In this document: positions 9,244 through 17,799 of the stretch, piece by piece
How positions within the stretch are numbered: the stretch's first letter is position 1
Layout: every line of letters starts with the position of its first letter
Assembly: GCF_030867385.1 (NCBI RefSeq)
Contig: NZ_JAPFBJ010000001.1
Coordinates: 1,178,001-1,242,000, forward strand
Length of the DNA stretch: 64,000 nucleotides
Reading direction: 5' to 3'
Source: Sphingobium sp. DEHP117
GTDB taxonomy: Bacteria; Pseudomonadota; Alphaproteobacteria; Sphingomonadales; Sphingomonadaceae
Notes under the pieces: model-generated
What the model saw: the letters and a program-made list of their open reading frames with translations, nothing else
Told to the model about the DNA's origin: nothing
Database searches by the model: none
Program-made: the position numbers and the translations under genes

Positions 9244-9306
9244 GCCCGCTCCCCCACCCAACCTCCCGACAGGATATCTTATGGGAGGTTGGGTGGGGGA
9301 GCGGGC
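9244..9306. repeat. Perfect 24-bp inverted repeat between tpiA and ppiD
   Basis: The arm at 9244-9267 (GCCCGCTCCCCCACCC then AACCTCCC) is perfectly complementary to 9283-9306, separated by 15 bases. It sits between divergently transcribed genes. The stretch from 9307 to 9445 shows no gene and presumably holds the ppiD promoter. Confidence 0.85.
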
Positions 9307-9445
9307 CGGAACCGTTTCTATTGCCGCGATTAGCGCCCACGCGCCCAAAGTCCAGTCCCTGCTTGTCGGAACGCGCGCCAGCCCCTAAAGCGACTTTGAT
9401 TTTTGCAGAGGCCGCCCACCAGCGGATCACAGGCAGGACGGGTAG

Positions 9446-11395
9446 ATGATCGGTTTTTTTCGGCGCATCATGGGATCGAAGTTCGGTGCGGTCTTTGCGC
9501 TGCTCTTCCTCGCGACGGTGGCGTTCGCGTTTATCGCGGGGGACATCACCAGCGGCAAATACAGTTCCTTTACGCCGTTCGGAGCAGGGACCGCCACCCG
9601 GATAGGGAGCAAATCGCTGCCCGACACCGAGGTGCAGGCACGGGTGCAGCGCGCGTTCGAGCAGCAGCGCCGCGAGAATCCCGGCATGAAGATCGACGAC
9701 TTTCTGAGCCTTGGCGCCGTGCAGGGAATCTACAGCCAGCTCGTCACCGCCCTTTCGCTTGAAGAATTCGGCCACAAGCAGGGTATCCATATCGGCAAGC
9801 GGCTGATCGACGCCGAAATTGCGACCATTCCCGCGTTCCATACTGCCACCGGCAGCTTCAGCCAGGAGCTGTTTCGCCAGGCGCTGACCACGCAGGGCAT
9901 CAGCGAGGATGCGCTGCGCAAGGACATCGCCCAGCAGCTGACCGGGCGCATCGTCGCGGCACCGGCGAGCTTTGGCGCGCGGATGACGGACAGCCTGGTG
10001 CTGCCCTATGCCTCGCTGTTGCTGGAGGCGCGCGAAGGGCGGATCGCAGCCATCCCCGCCGCCGCGTTCAGGCCCACCACCGCGCCGACAGACGCGCAGC
10101 TCGCCGATTTCTACAAGAGCAACGCCGCGCGCTACATGATCCCGGAACGGCGCTCGTTCCGCTATGCCATTGTCGACGCCAGCCGGTTTGAGGCGGCCGC
10201 GAACCCGACCGAGAGCGAGATCGCGGCCTATTATGCCAGCCGCCGCGCCGATTATGCCGCCCGCGAGACGCGCGACATTCAGCAGCTGATCTTCCCGATC
10301 GAGAGCGCAGCCAGGGCTGCCGCAGGGGCGGCTTCGCTCTCCGCAGCGGCTGCGGCGAGCGGGCTTGAGGTTTCTTCGCTCAAGGCAGTATCCAAGGCGG
10401 ATTACGCCAAGGCCGCCTCGCCCGCAGCCGCCGACGCCGCGTTTGCCGCGCCGCAGGGCAAGGTGACGGGGCCGGTCAAGCTCGCGCTCGGCTGGGCACT
10501 GATACAGACGAGCGCGGTGCAGAAGATCGCGGAAAAGCCGCTCGCTACCGTGAGGCCGCAGATCATCGAGACGCTGAAGACCCAGAAGCGCGCGACGCTG
10601 CTCAGCGATTTCGTAGCCAAGGTGGAGGATGGCATCGCCAACGGCACGACTTTCGACGAGGCGGTGAAAGACAATGGCCTTGCGGTCGAGACCACGCCGG
10701 TGCTGCTTCCCACCGGGCAGAATGTTAACGATCCGGCCTACAAGCCGTCCGCAGACATTGCTCCGATGCTGAAAGCCGGCTTTGCGATGGAGGCGGATGA
10801 CGACCCGCAGTTCGTACCGATTACGCAAGGGACGCGCTATGCGCTGGTGCGCGTGGGAGACATTGTTGCCGCAGCGCCGCCGCCCTTGGGGCAGGTGAAG
10901 CCGATCGTCGCGCAGCATTATCTGCTGAGCCAGGGAGCGGCAAAGGCGCGGGCGCTGGCGCAGACGATCCAGGCGCAGGTCGCCAAGGGCGTGCCGCTGG
11001 AAAAGGCGATGGCGGGTGCGGGCGTCACCCTGCCGCCGGTGCAAAAGGTCGCGGTGCGCCGCGCCGACCTGTTGCGGCAGGACCAGCGCGTTCCGGCGCA
11101 GCTATCGATCCTGTTCGCGATGACGCGCGGCAGCGTGAAGACCATGCCGATTCCTGAGGATCAGGGCACCTTCCTGATCCAGCTCGACAGCGTGGCGCAG
11201 GGCGACGCCGCCAAGGTGCCGGGGCTGGTAGACCGCGTGCGTGCAGACCTTTCGGGCCTGGCGGGTAACGAATATGCCGAGCAGCTTGCACGCGCCGCCG
11301 AGCGGGAGCTGGGCGTGAAGCGCAATCCGGCGACGGTCGGCCATGTCACCAAGGCGCTGCGCGACGCCAATGGCGCGACCGCGCCCCAGCCCTGA
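9446..11395 (+). CDS. Membrane-anchored periplasmic foldase, PpiD-like peptidylprolyl isomerase
   Basis: A 649-residue protein with a single N-terminal membrane helix (VFALLFLATVAFAFIAG, residues about 15-31), then a SurA-N-like helical region (SLPDTEVQARVQRAFEQQRRE, IDAEIATIPAFHTATGSFSQ) and a parvulin-like isomerase region (about residues 245-360, ARETRDIQQLIFPIESAA). This is the layout of PpiD, the inner-membrane chaperone that helps outer-membrane proteins emerge from SecYEG. Alphaproteobacterial PpiD proteins often have weak or inactive isomerase domains, so chaperone activity is the safer inference. It ends three bases before trpE, suggesting cotranscription. Confidence 0.85.
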   Translation: MIGFFRRIMGSKFGAVFALLFLATVAFAFIAGDITSGKYSSFTPFGAGTATRIGSKSLPDTEVQARVQRAFEQQRRENPGMKIDDFLSLGAVQGIYSQLVTALSLEEFGHKQGIHIGKRLIDAEIATIPAFHTATGSFSQELFRQALTTQGISEDALRKDIAQQLTGRIVAAPASFGARMTDSLVLPYASLLLEAREGRIAAIPAAAFRPTTAPTDAQLADFYKSNAARYMIPERRSFRYAIVDASRFEAAANPTESEIAAYYASRRADYAARETRDIQQLIFPIESAARAAAGAASLSAAAAASGLEVSSLKAVSKADYAKAASPAAADAAFAAPQGKVTGPVKLALGWALIQTSAVQKIAEKPLATVRPQIIETLKTQKRATLLSDFVAKVEDGIANGTTFDEAVKDNGLAVETTPVLLPTGQNVNDPAYKPSADIAPMLKAGFAMEADDDPQFVPITQGTRYALVRVGDIVAAAPPPLGQVKPIVAQHYLLSQGAAKARALAQTIQAQVAKGVPLEKAMAGAGVTLPPVQKVAVRRADLLRQDQRVPAQLSILFAMTRGSVKTMPIPEDQGTFLIQLDSVAQGDAAKVPGLVDRVRADLSGLAGNEYAEQLARAAERELGVKRNPATVGHVTKALRDANGATAPQP

Positions 11396-11398
11396 GCC

Positions 11399-12925
11399 AT
11401 GCCGATGGGGACGACCGCAGCCGCCGCTTCGCTGGACGCTATCCGCGCCGCCCTGGGCGCGGGCCGGTCCGCGCTCGTCTGGCGCAAGCTGATTGCCGAC
11501 ACGGAGACGCCGATTTCGGCCGCGCTGAAGCTGATGCAGGCCGAGCGTGGCGACTTCCTGCTGGAGTCGGTCGAGGGTGGCGCGGTGCGCGGGCGATACA
11601 GCCTGCTGGGCGTCGACCCTGATCTGGTGTTTCGCGCGCAAGGTGACAGCGCGCAGATCAACCGCGCCTGGATGACCGACCGAGAGGCGTTCGCCTCGGT
11701 GGAGGGCGGCGCGCTCGATGCACTGCGTGCGCTGGTGCGCGAATGCCGGGCGGAGATGGACCCCGCCCTGCCCCCGGCGCTCGCCTGCCTCGTCGGCCAT
11801 TTCGGCTATGAGACGATCGGGCTGGTCGAGAAGCTGCCCCGCCCCGCGCCCAACCCGCTCGCCATACCGGATATGCTGTTTGTGCGCCCGTCGGTGATCC
11901 TGGTGTTTGACAGGCTGGAGGACGCGCTGTTCCTCGTCGCGCCGATCTGGGCCGGGAGCTTTGCGGACCCGGAGCGTGCTATCGAAACGGCGCAGGAGCG
12001 GCTGGACGCCACCGCCGCGCGCCTCGCCGGGCCGGTGCCGCCCGCCGAGCAGATCGATACGCCCGACGAGGTCGCGTTCACGCCGGTGCTTGCCGACGGC
12101 AAATATCGCGACATGGTGCTCGCCGCGCAGGATTATATCGTCGCGGGCGATATCTTTCAGGTGGTGCTGGCGCAGCGCTTCACCGCGCCGTTTCCGCTGC
12201 CCCCGCTTGCCCTCTATCGCGCGTTGCGGCGGATCAACCCCTCGCCTTTCCTTTATTGCCTCGACATGCCGGGCTTTGCCCTGATCGGCTCCAGCCCCGA
12301 AATATTGGTGCGTGCGCGCGACGGCGAGGTGACGATCCGCCCGCTTGCGGGCACACGGCCGAGGGGCAAGACAGCGAGCGAGGACGCCGCCAACAAGGCC
12401 AGCCTGCTCGCCGACCCGAAGGAGCGCGCGGAGCACCTGATGCTGCTCGATCTTGGCCGCAATGACGTGGGCCGCGTGGCGGCGGCGGGCACGGTCAGCG
12501 TGACGGACAGCTACACGGTCGAATTCTATAGCCATGTGATGCACATCGTCTCCAACGTGGTGGGGCGGCTGGGTGAGGGAAAGGACGCGCTGGACGCGCT
12601 GTTCGCAGGGTTTCCGGCGGGTACGGTTTCGGGCGCGCCCAAGGTCCGCGCCTGCGAGATCATCGCCGAGCTGGAGCCGGAAACGCGCGGCGCCTATGCG
12701 GGCGGCGTCGGCTATTTCGCGCCCGATGGCAATATGGACAGCTGCATCGTGCTGCGCACCGCCGTGCTGAAGGACGGCGTGATGCATGCGCAGGCGGGAG
12801 CGGGCATCGTGGCGGACTCAACGCCGGAATATGAGCAACGCGAATGCGAGGCCAAGGCCGGCGCGCTGATGGCGGCGGCGAAAGAGGCGGTGGCGCTCAG
12901 CCGCCAGGCCGGATATGGGCAGTGA
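11399..12925 (+). CDS. trpE: Anthranilate synthase component I
   Basis: The 508-residue subunit converts chorismate to anthranilate, the first step of tryptophan synthesis. The feedback site that binds tryptophan is seen as FLLESVEGG near residue 57. The catalytic chorismate-binding domain includes [32 protein letters not shown], and [12 protein letters not shown] near the C-terminus. It starts three bases after ppiD and overlaps trpG. No leader peptide or attenuator fits in the three-base gap, so expression must come from upstream or from within ppiD. Confidence 0.96.
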   Translation: MPMGTTAAAASLDAIRAALGAGRSALVWRKLIADTETPISAALKLMQAERGDFLLESVEGGAVRGRYSLLGVDPDLVFRAQGDSAQINRAWMTDREAFASVEGGALDALRALVRECRAEMDPALPPALACLVGHFGYETIGLVEKLPRPAPNPLAIPDMLFVRPSVILVFDRLEDALFLVAPIWAGSFADPERAIETAQERLDATAARLAGPVPPAEQIDTPDEVAFTPVLADGKYRDMVLAAQDYIVAGDIFQVVLAQRFTAPFPLPPLALYRALRRINPSPFLYCLDMPGFALIGSSPEILVRARDGEVTIRPLAGTRPRGKTASEDAANKASLLADPKERAEHLMLLDLGRNDVGRVAAAGTVSVTDSYTVEFYSHVMHIVSNVVGRLGEGKDALDALFAGFPAGTVSGAPKVRACEIIAELEPETRGAYAGGVGYFAPDGNMDSCIVLRTAVLKDGVMHAQAGAGIVADSTPEYEQRECEAKAGALMAAAKEAVALSRQAGYGQ

Positions 12926-13529
12926 CGCAATGATCCCCAAAAAGCACATATTGGTCATCGACAATTATGACAGCTTTACCTGGAACCTCGTCCATTATCT
13001 GATGGAGCTGGGGGCGGAGGTTGAGGTTGTGCGCAATGACGCGATGAGCGCGGGACAGGCGATCAGTTCTGGTGCGGAGGCGTTTCTCTTGTCGCCCGGA
13101 CCGTGTACGCCCAATGAGGCGGGGATCAGCCTCGATCTGGTGGGTGCGTGCGCGCAAGCGGGCAAGCCGCTGCTGGGCGTTTGCCTTGGCCACCAGTCGA
13201 TCGGGCAATATTTCGGCGGCAAGGTGGTGCGCGGCGGCCTGATGCACGGCAAGACATCTCCGGTCAGCCATGACGGCACCGGGCTGTTCGCGGGCCTGCC
13301 CTCGCCTTTCACGGCGACGCGCTATCACTCGCTGATCGTGGAGGACATACCGGACTGCCTGATCGTGAACGCCACTGCGGAGGACGGCTCCGTCATGGGA
13401 TTTCGCCATGCCAGCCTGCCGATCCACAGTGTGCAGTTTCACCCGGAGAGCATCGCCACCGAGCATGGCCACGACATGCTGGCCAATTTCATGAGGATTG
13501 CCGGGCTGCCGGTCAAAGAGCGGGCCTGA
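12915..13529 (+). CDS. trpG: Anthranilate synthase component II (glutamine amidotransferase)
   Basis: A 204-residue class I glutamine amidotransferase that supplies ammonia to TrpE. It has [16 protein letters not shown] at the N-terminus, the nucleophile cysteine in [13 protein letters not shown] and the His-Glu pair in [16 protein letters not shown] 12915 overlaps trpE by 11 bases; ATG 12930, five bases after the trpE stop, is an equally good start. Such subunits can also serve PabB in folate synthesis. No pabB is in the window. Confidence 0.95.
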   Translation: MGSDAMIPKKHILVIDNYDSFTWNLVHYLMELGAEVEVVRNDAMSAGQAISSGAEAFLLSPGPCTPNEAGISLDLVGACAQAGKPLLGVCLGHQSIGQYFGGKVVRGGLMHGKTSPVSHDGTGLFAGLPSPFTATRYHSLIVEDIPDCLIVNATAEDGSVMGFRHASLPIHSVQFHPESIATEHGHDMLANFMRIAGLPVKERA

Positions 13530-13534
13530 GCCAC

Positions 13535-14521
13535 GTGAGCGTTTTTCCCGATCCCGCCCACCCTATGGCGCTCGATGAAGCGCATGCCGTGTTTGGCGCG
13601 ATGCTGGATGGCGCAGGCACCGACGACGAGATTGCCGCTTTCCTGACCGCGCTGACCGAACGGGACGAGACGGCCGACGAAATCGCAGGCGCTGCGATGG
13701 CCATGCGCGAGCGGATGATCGCCATAGAGGCTCCGTCCCATGCCATCGACGTATGCGGCACCGGCGGCGACGGGCAGCATACGCTGAACGTCTCGACCGC
13801 CGTTGCTTTGGTGGTGGCCGCATGCGGCGTGCCGGTGGCAAAGCATGGCAACCGCGCGGCATCATCAAAGGCGGGTGGCGCGGATACGCTGGAAGCGCTG
13901 GGAGTAAAGCTCGATATCGCGCCAGAGGTAGCTCGCGCGCAGCTCGCGGACCTCGGCATCTGCTTCCTGTTCGCGCAGAATCATCACCCGGCGCTCAAAC
14001 GCATGGCCCCGATCCGCAAGAGCATCGGCAAGCGCACGATCTTCAACCTGCTCGGGCCGCTCGCCAACCCGGCGCGGGTGAAGCGGCAACTGGTCGGCAT
14101 CGCCCGGCCGGACTATGTGCCGATCTATACGCAAGCGCTCGAGCGGCTGGGCGTGGAGCGCGCGATGATCGTATCGGGTGAGGAAGGGCTGGACGAGCTG
14201 TCGATCAGCGGTGTGAGCCGGTTCGCATCGCTTGGCTTCGACCTCGGGCACGACATCATCGCGCCCGAAGGCGTGGGCCTACCCCGGCATCCGCTGTCCG
14301 ACATCCGGGGTGGCGATGCGGCGTTCAACGCTGCCGCGCTGCGTCGCCTTTTGGAGGGGGAGCAGGGCGCGTATCGTGACGCGGTGCTGCTCAACGCGGC
14401 GGCGGCGCTGATCGTGGCAGGCGAGGCGGAGGACGGGGAAGAGGCAGTCGAGGAAGCGGCCGAGGCAATCGACAAGGGGCTTGCCAATGCGCTGCTCAAC
14501 TGCTGGATTGCGTGGAAATGA
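13535..14521 (+). CDS. trpD: Anthranilate phosphoribosyltransferase
   Basis: A 328-residue enzyme joining anthranilate and PRPP. The PRPP-binding motif is [19 protein letters not shown], followed by [21 protein letters not shown], where the usual SVSSKSGSAD is slightly changed but keeps the key Lys and Asn. [19 protein letters not shown] is also typical. It starts six bases after trpG and ends in ATGA, with the ATG starting trpC. Confidence 0.96.
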   Translation: MSVFPDPAHPMALDEAHAVFGAMLDGAGTDDEIAAFLTALTERDETADEIAGAAMAMRERMIAIEAPSHAIDVCGTGGDGQHTLNVSTAVALVVAACGVPVAKHGNRAASSKAGGADTLEALGVKLDIAPEVARAQLADLGICFLFAQNHHPALKRMAPIRKSIGKRTIFNLLGPLANPARVKRQLVGIARPDYVPIYTQALERLGVERAMIVSGEEGLDELSISGVSRFASLGFDLGHDIIAPEGVGLPRHPLSDIRGGDAAFNAAALRRLLEGEQGAYRDAVLLNAAAALIVAGEAEDGEEAVEEAAEAIDKGLANALLNCWIAWK

Positions 14522-15312
14522 CCAACAAGCTCATTGAGATTTGCGACACCAAGCGGGGCGAGGTGGCGGCGCGCAAGGCTGCTGTGTCGTTGGCCGATCT
14601 GGAAGCACGGGCGGGTGCGCAGACGCCGCCGCGCGGGTTTCGGCGCGCGCTCGATGCGGCGGCGCAGAACGGCCTTGGCCTTATCGCAGAAGTGAAGAAA
14701 GCTTCGCCTTCCAAAGGATTGATTCGGGCTGATTTTGATCCACCCGCTCATGCGGCGGCTTATGAGCGCGGCGGGGCGGCGTGCCTTTCGGTGCTCACGG
14801 ACGCGCCTTATTTTCAGGGCCATGAGGACTATCTGATTGCGGCTCGGGCGGCTTGCTCGTTGCCCATATTGCGCAAGGATTTCATGGTCGATCCCTGGCA
14901 GGTGCTGGAAGCCCGCTCGATCGGCGCGGACGCGATCCTGATCATCGTCGCGGCGCTGGATGATGCGCAGATGGCCGAGATCGAGGACGCCGCGCTGGGA
15001 CTCGGCATGGACGTGCTGATCGAGGTGCATGACCGCGCCGAAATGGAGCGCGCGAGCCGCCTGCGCTCCCGCCTGATCGGCGTAAACAACCGCGACCTGC
15101 GGGATTTCACGGTGGATTTCGCACGCACTTATGAGCTGATCTCCCACGCGCCTGAAGGCTGCACCTTTGTTGCGGAGAGCGGCTTGACCGGCCACGCGGA
15201 CCTTGTGGAAATGGCCGCGCATGGCGTGCGCTGTTTCCTGGTTGGCGAGGCGCTGATGCGGCAGCCGGATGTGGAAGGCGCGACGCGCGCGCTGCTGGGC
15301 GAGGCGGCATGA
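14518..15312 (+). CDS. trpC: Indole-3-glycerol phosphate synthase
   Basis: A 264-residue TIM-barrel enzyme of tryptophan synthesis. The catalytic lysine segments [12 protein letters not shown] and [11 protein letters not shown] and the glutamate/asparagine elements [15 protein letters not shown] and VAESGL are all present. The start used is ATG 14518, which forms the ATGA overlap with trpD; an ATG six bases earlier is possible. TrpF, TrpB and TrpA are not in the window, as is usual for organisms with split trp loci. Confidence 0.96.
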   Translation: MTNKLIEICDTKRGEVAARKAAVSLADLEARAGAQTPPRGFRRALDAAAQNGLGLIAEVKKASPSKGLIRADFDPPAHAAAYERGGAACLSVLTDAPYFQGHEDYLIAARAACSLPILRKDFMVDPWQVLEARSIGADAILIIVAALDDAQMAEIEDAALGLGMDVLIEVHDRAEMERASRLRSRLIGVNNRDLRDFTVDFARTYELISHAPEGCTFVAESGLTGHADLVEMAAHGVRCFLVGEALMRQPDVEGATRALLGEAA

Positions 15313-15791
15313 CAGGCGGGCGCCTCACCCATGTCGATGAGGCGGGCGCTGCGCACATGGTCGATGTATCCGCGAAGGCCGAGACCACGCGGCAGGCGGT
15401 GGCGCGCGGGCGGATTTCCATGAGCAGGGAAGCCGCACAGGCCATCCTCGATGGCACTGCGAAAAAGGGCGATGTCCTTGCCGTCGCGCGGGTCGCGGGG
15501 ATCATGGCAGCGAAGAAGACCGCAGAGTTGATCCCGCTGTGCCACCCGCTGATGCTGTCCAAGGTTACGCTCGACCTCGCGGCGGATGAGGAAGGCGTCA
15601 CTGCGACCGCGACGGTACGCACCACGGGCCAGACCGGGGTGGAGATGGAGGCGCTCACGGCGGTATCCGTCGCGCTGCTTACCATATACGACATGGCAAA
15701 GGCGATCGATAAGGGCATGATATTGGGACCGATTGCCTTGGTCGAGAAGACGGGCGGCAAATCGGGCGACTGGCGGGCGGACGCGCCATGA
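15309..15791 (+). CDS. moaC: Cyclic pyranopterin monophosphate synthase MoaC
   Basis: A 160-residue enzyme of molybdenum cofactor synthesis that forms cyclic pyranopterin monophosphate after MoaA. It contains [18 protein letters not shown], the conserved LIPLCHPL and the motif [20 protein letters not shown] ending in AIDKGM. It overlaps trpC by ATGA and moeA by ATGA, so the three are almost certainly translated from one message. Confidence 0.96.
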   Translation: MTGGRLTHVDEAGAAHMVDVSAKAETTRQAVARGRISMSREAAQAILDGTAKKGDVLAVARVAGIMAAKKTAELIPLCHPLMLSKVTLDLAADEEGVTATATVRTTGQTGVEMEALTAVSVALLTIYDMAKAIDKGMILGPIALVEKTGGKSGDWRADAP

Positions 15792-16969
15792 GCCTGCTGC
15801 CGGTGGCGGAGGCGCAGGCCCGCCTGCTGGCGATGGCGCGCACTCTGCCTGACGAGACCGTGGCGATTGCGGAGGCTTCCGGGCGCTGGACCACGTCTGA
15901 AATCACTGCGCGCCGCACCCAGCCTGCGTGTGACCTTTCGGCCATGGATGGCTATGCGATCCGCTTTGCCGACATGGCCGGCCCATGGCGCGTGATCGGC
16001 GAAAGCGCGGCGGGGGCTGCCTTTGCGGGCGCTATTCAGCCCGGGGAGGCGGTGCGCATCTATACCGGCGCGGTGATGCCCGATGGGGCCGATACCGTGG
16101 TGATACAGGAAGATGTATCGCACGAGGGGGATATGCTGCACCTCACAGGCGACAGGCCGGGCGCGAAGGGCCGCCATGTGCGGAGCGCGGGGTCAGACTT
16201 TCGGGAGGGTCAGCCGCTCATTCCGGCAGGCACAGCTCTGACCCCCCGGCATATCGCGCTGGCGGCACTGGCGGGTTGGGGCACGCTCCCCCTGCCCCGG
16301 TTGCCGCGCATTGCCCTGCTGTCCACCGGTTCGGAACTGGTGCCGCCGGGCGCGGCCGCTGGGCTAGACCAGATTCCCGCCTCCAATGGCGTGATGCTCT
16401 CGACAATGCTGGGCGGCCTCCCCTGCGTTGTCGAAGACCTCGGCATCATCACCGACGAGTTGGGGGCACTGACGGAGGCGATGCGCTCGGTGCGCGATCA
16501 TGATATCGTCGTCACCACCGGTGGCGCTTCGGTGGGGGATCATGATCTGGTCAAACCCGCGCTGGAGGCGGCGGACGGAAGCATCGATTTCTGGAAGATC
16601 AGGATGCGACCCGGCAAGCCGCTGATCGCTGGGACGCTCGGCAACGCTCTGTTCCTCGGCCTGCCGGGCAACCCGGTGTCCGCCTATGTTACCGCTCACC
16701 TGTTTTTGTTGCCGATGGTGCGGCACATGGCGGGTTGCCCCGGGCCGCTGCCCGACGTGGCTGGCGCGCGACTGGGAGCCGCCATGGCGCCGGTTGGCGG
16801 GCGGGACGACTATGTGCGGGGAGTGCTGGCGGATGGTATCGCCACCCCCCTTGGTGCGCAGGACAGCGCCGCAACACTGGCGCTTGCGCGCGCGAACTGC
16901 CTCATCCGGCGGGAGGCGGGCAGCGCGGCGGCACAGGCGGGCGAGGAAGTGTCAATCCTGCCCCTGTGA
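15788..16969 (+). CDS. moeA: Molybdopterin molybdenumtransferase MoeA
   Basis: A 393-residue enzyme that inserts molybdate into adenylated molybdopterin. Visible are the N-terminal substrate loop [13 protein letters not shown], the [16 protein letters not shown] motif, the molybdopterin-binding domain with [21 protein letters not shown] and the C-terminal [14 protein letters not shown]. Length is normal. It is coupled to moaC by ATGA and is followed by the lexA promoter. Confidence 0.95.
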   Translation: MSLLPVAEAQARLLAMARTLPDETVAIAEASGRWTTSEITARRTQPACDLSAMDGYAIRFADMAGPWRVIGESAAGAAFAGAIQPGEAVRIYTGAVMPDGADTVVIQEDVSHEGDMLHLTGDRPGAKGRHVRSAGSDFREGQPLIPAGTALTPRHIALAALAGWGTLPLPRLPRIALLSTGSELVPPGAAAGLDQIPASNGVMLSTMLGGLPCVVEDLGIITDELGALTEAMRSVRDHDIVVTTGGASVGDHDLVKPALEAADGSIDFWKIRMRPGKPLIAGTLGNALFLGLPGNPVSAYVTAHLFLLPMVRHMAGCPGPLPDVAGARLGAAMAPVGGRDDYVRGVLADGIATPLGAQDSAATLALARANCLIRREAGSAAAQAGEEVSILPL

Positions 16970-16974
16970 CGGGC

Positions 16975-17003
16975 TTGACATGTTCTTGCTTGGTTCTTAT
17001 ACG
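16975..17003 (+). promoter_or_regulatory. lexA promoter (TTGACA / TATACG)
   Basis: A perfect -35 hexamer TTGACA (16975-16980) is followed after 17 bases by TATACG (16998-17003), immediately upstream of lexA. An SOS box occupies the spacer, fitting autorepression. Confidence 0.75.
16982..16996 (+). promoter_or_regulatory. SOS box 1 (LexA operator)
   Basis: GTTC-N7-GTTC (GTTCTTGCTTGGTTC), the direct-repeat LexA site of Alphaproteobacteria, sits between the -35 and -10 elements of the lexA promoter. Confidence 0.8.
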
Positions 17004-17017
17004 TTCCTCGTTCGTTC
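17003..17017 (+). promoter_or_regulatory. SOS box 2 (LexA operator)
   Basis: A second GTTC-N7-GTTC site (GTTCCTCGTTCGTTC) begins exactly 21 bases after the first, about two helical turns. It lies between the -10 element and the lexA start. Confidence 0.75.
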
Positions 17018-17032
17018 TTATACGAGGCGCCC

Positions 17033-17713
17033 ATGCTCACCGCGAAACAACAGGAACTGCTCCTCTTTATCCAGCGTAGGCTGGAAGAAGGCGGGGTTTC
17101 CCCCTCCTTTGACGAGATGAAGGATGCGCTCGATCTGCGGTCCAAATCCGGTATCCATCGCCTGATCAGCGCGCTGGAGGAGCGCGGGTTTATCCGCCGC
17201 CTGCCCAATCGCGCCCGCGCGCTTGAGGTGCTGAAGCTGCCGGATGGTGTGGCAAAGGCCGCACCGAAGGCTCCGCCTGCCGTAGTTACATCCGCCTCAC
17301 CGCCGCGCCAGATCCCCATTGCCGCCAATGACGTGATCGAGATTCCGTTGCATGGCCGCATCGCCGCCGGTGTGCCTATCGAGGCGATGGAGAGCGACCG
17401 CATGCTGCCGGTGCCCGCTGCGCTGCTCGGCTCCGGCGAGCATTATGCGCTGGAAGTCTCGGGCGACTCGATGATCGAGGCGGGCATATTGGATGGCGAC
17501 TATGCGCTGATCCAGCGGACGCAGGTGGCCCGCGAGGGACAGATCGTCGTTGCGCTGGTGAACGACGAGGAAGCGACGCTCAAATATTTCCGGCGTGAAG
17601 GGCCGCGCGTGCGGCTCGACCCCGCCAACGCCGCCTATGAGCCGCAGATTTATGACGCGCATCAGGTGCGCATCCAGGGCAAGCTCGCAGGACTGTTGCG
17701 CCGGTATAACTGA
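17033..17713 (+). CDS. lexA: SOS response repressor LexA
   Basis: A 226-residue repressor of DNA-damage genes that cleaves itself when bound by RecA filaments. The N-terminal winged helix-turn-helix runs from [17 protein letters not shown] to [14 protein letters not shown]. The self-cleavage Ala-Gly bond is in [12 protein letters not shown]. The catalytic serine is in [11 protein letters not shown] and the lysine in [10 protein letters not shown]. Two SOS boxes overlap its promoter, so it should repress itself. The gene is convergent with comEC. Confidence 0.97.
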   Translation: MLTAKQQELLLFIQRRLEEGGVSPSFDEMKDALDLRSKSGIHRLISALEERGFIRRLPNRARALEVLKLPDGVAKAAPKAPPAVVTSASPPRQIPIAANDVIEIPLHGRIAAGVPIEAMESDRMLPVPAALLGSGEHYALEVSGDSMIEAGILDGDYALIQRTQVAREGQIVVALVNDEEATLKYFRREGPRVRLDPANAAYEPQIYDAHQVRIQGKLAGLLRRYN

Positions 17714-17799
17714 GCGCTGAGGTGTCCGCAGCGGGCGATGCACGCTCGCGATTGAACGGCTGCGCAATTTGCTGAGTAGCAAGCCGCTCCTGGGCGCGG

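Noticed and set aside
9191..11044. 617-residue minus-strand open frame over the tpiA-ppiD gap and ppiD
   Set aside because: It is antisense to a clear ppiD-like gene, rich in Arg/His/Gly as expected for a shadow frame in G+C-rich DNA, and lacks recognisable motifs.
11102..12787. 561-residue minus-strand frame opposite trpE
   Set aside because: Antisense to trpE, whose motifs are unmistakable; composition is that of a shadow frame.
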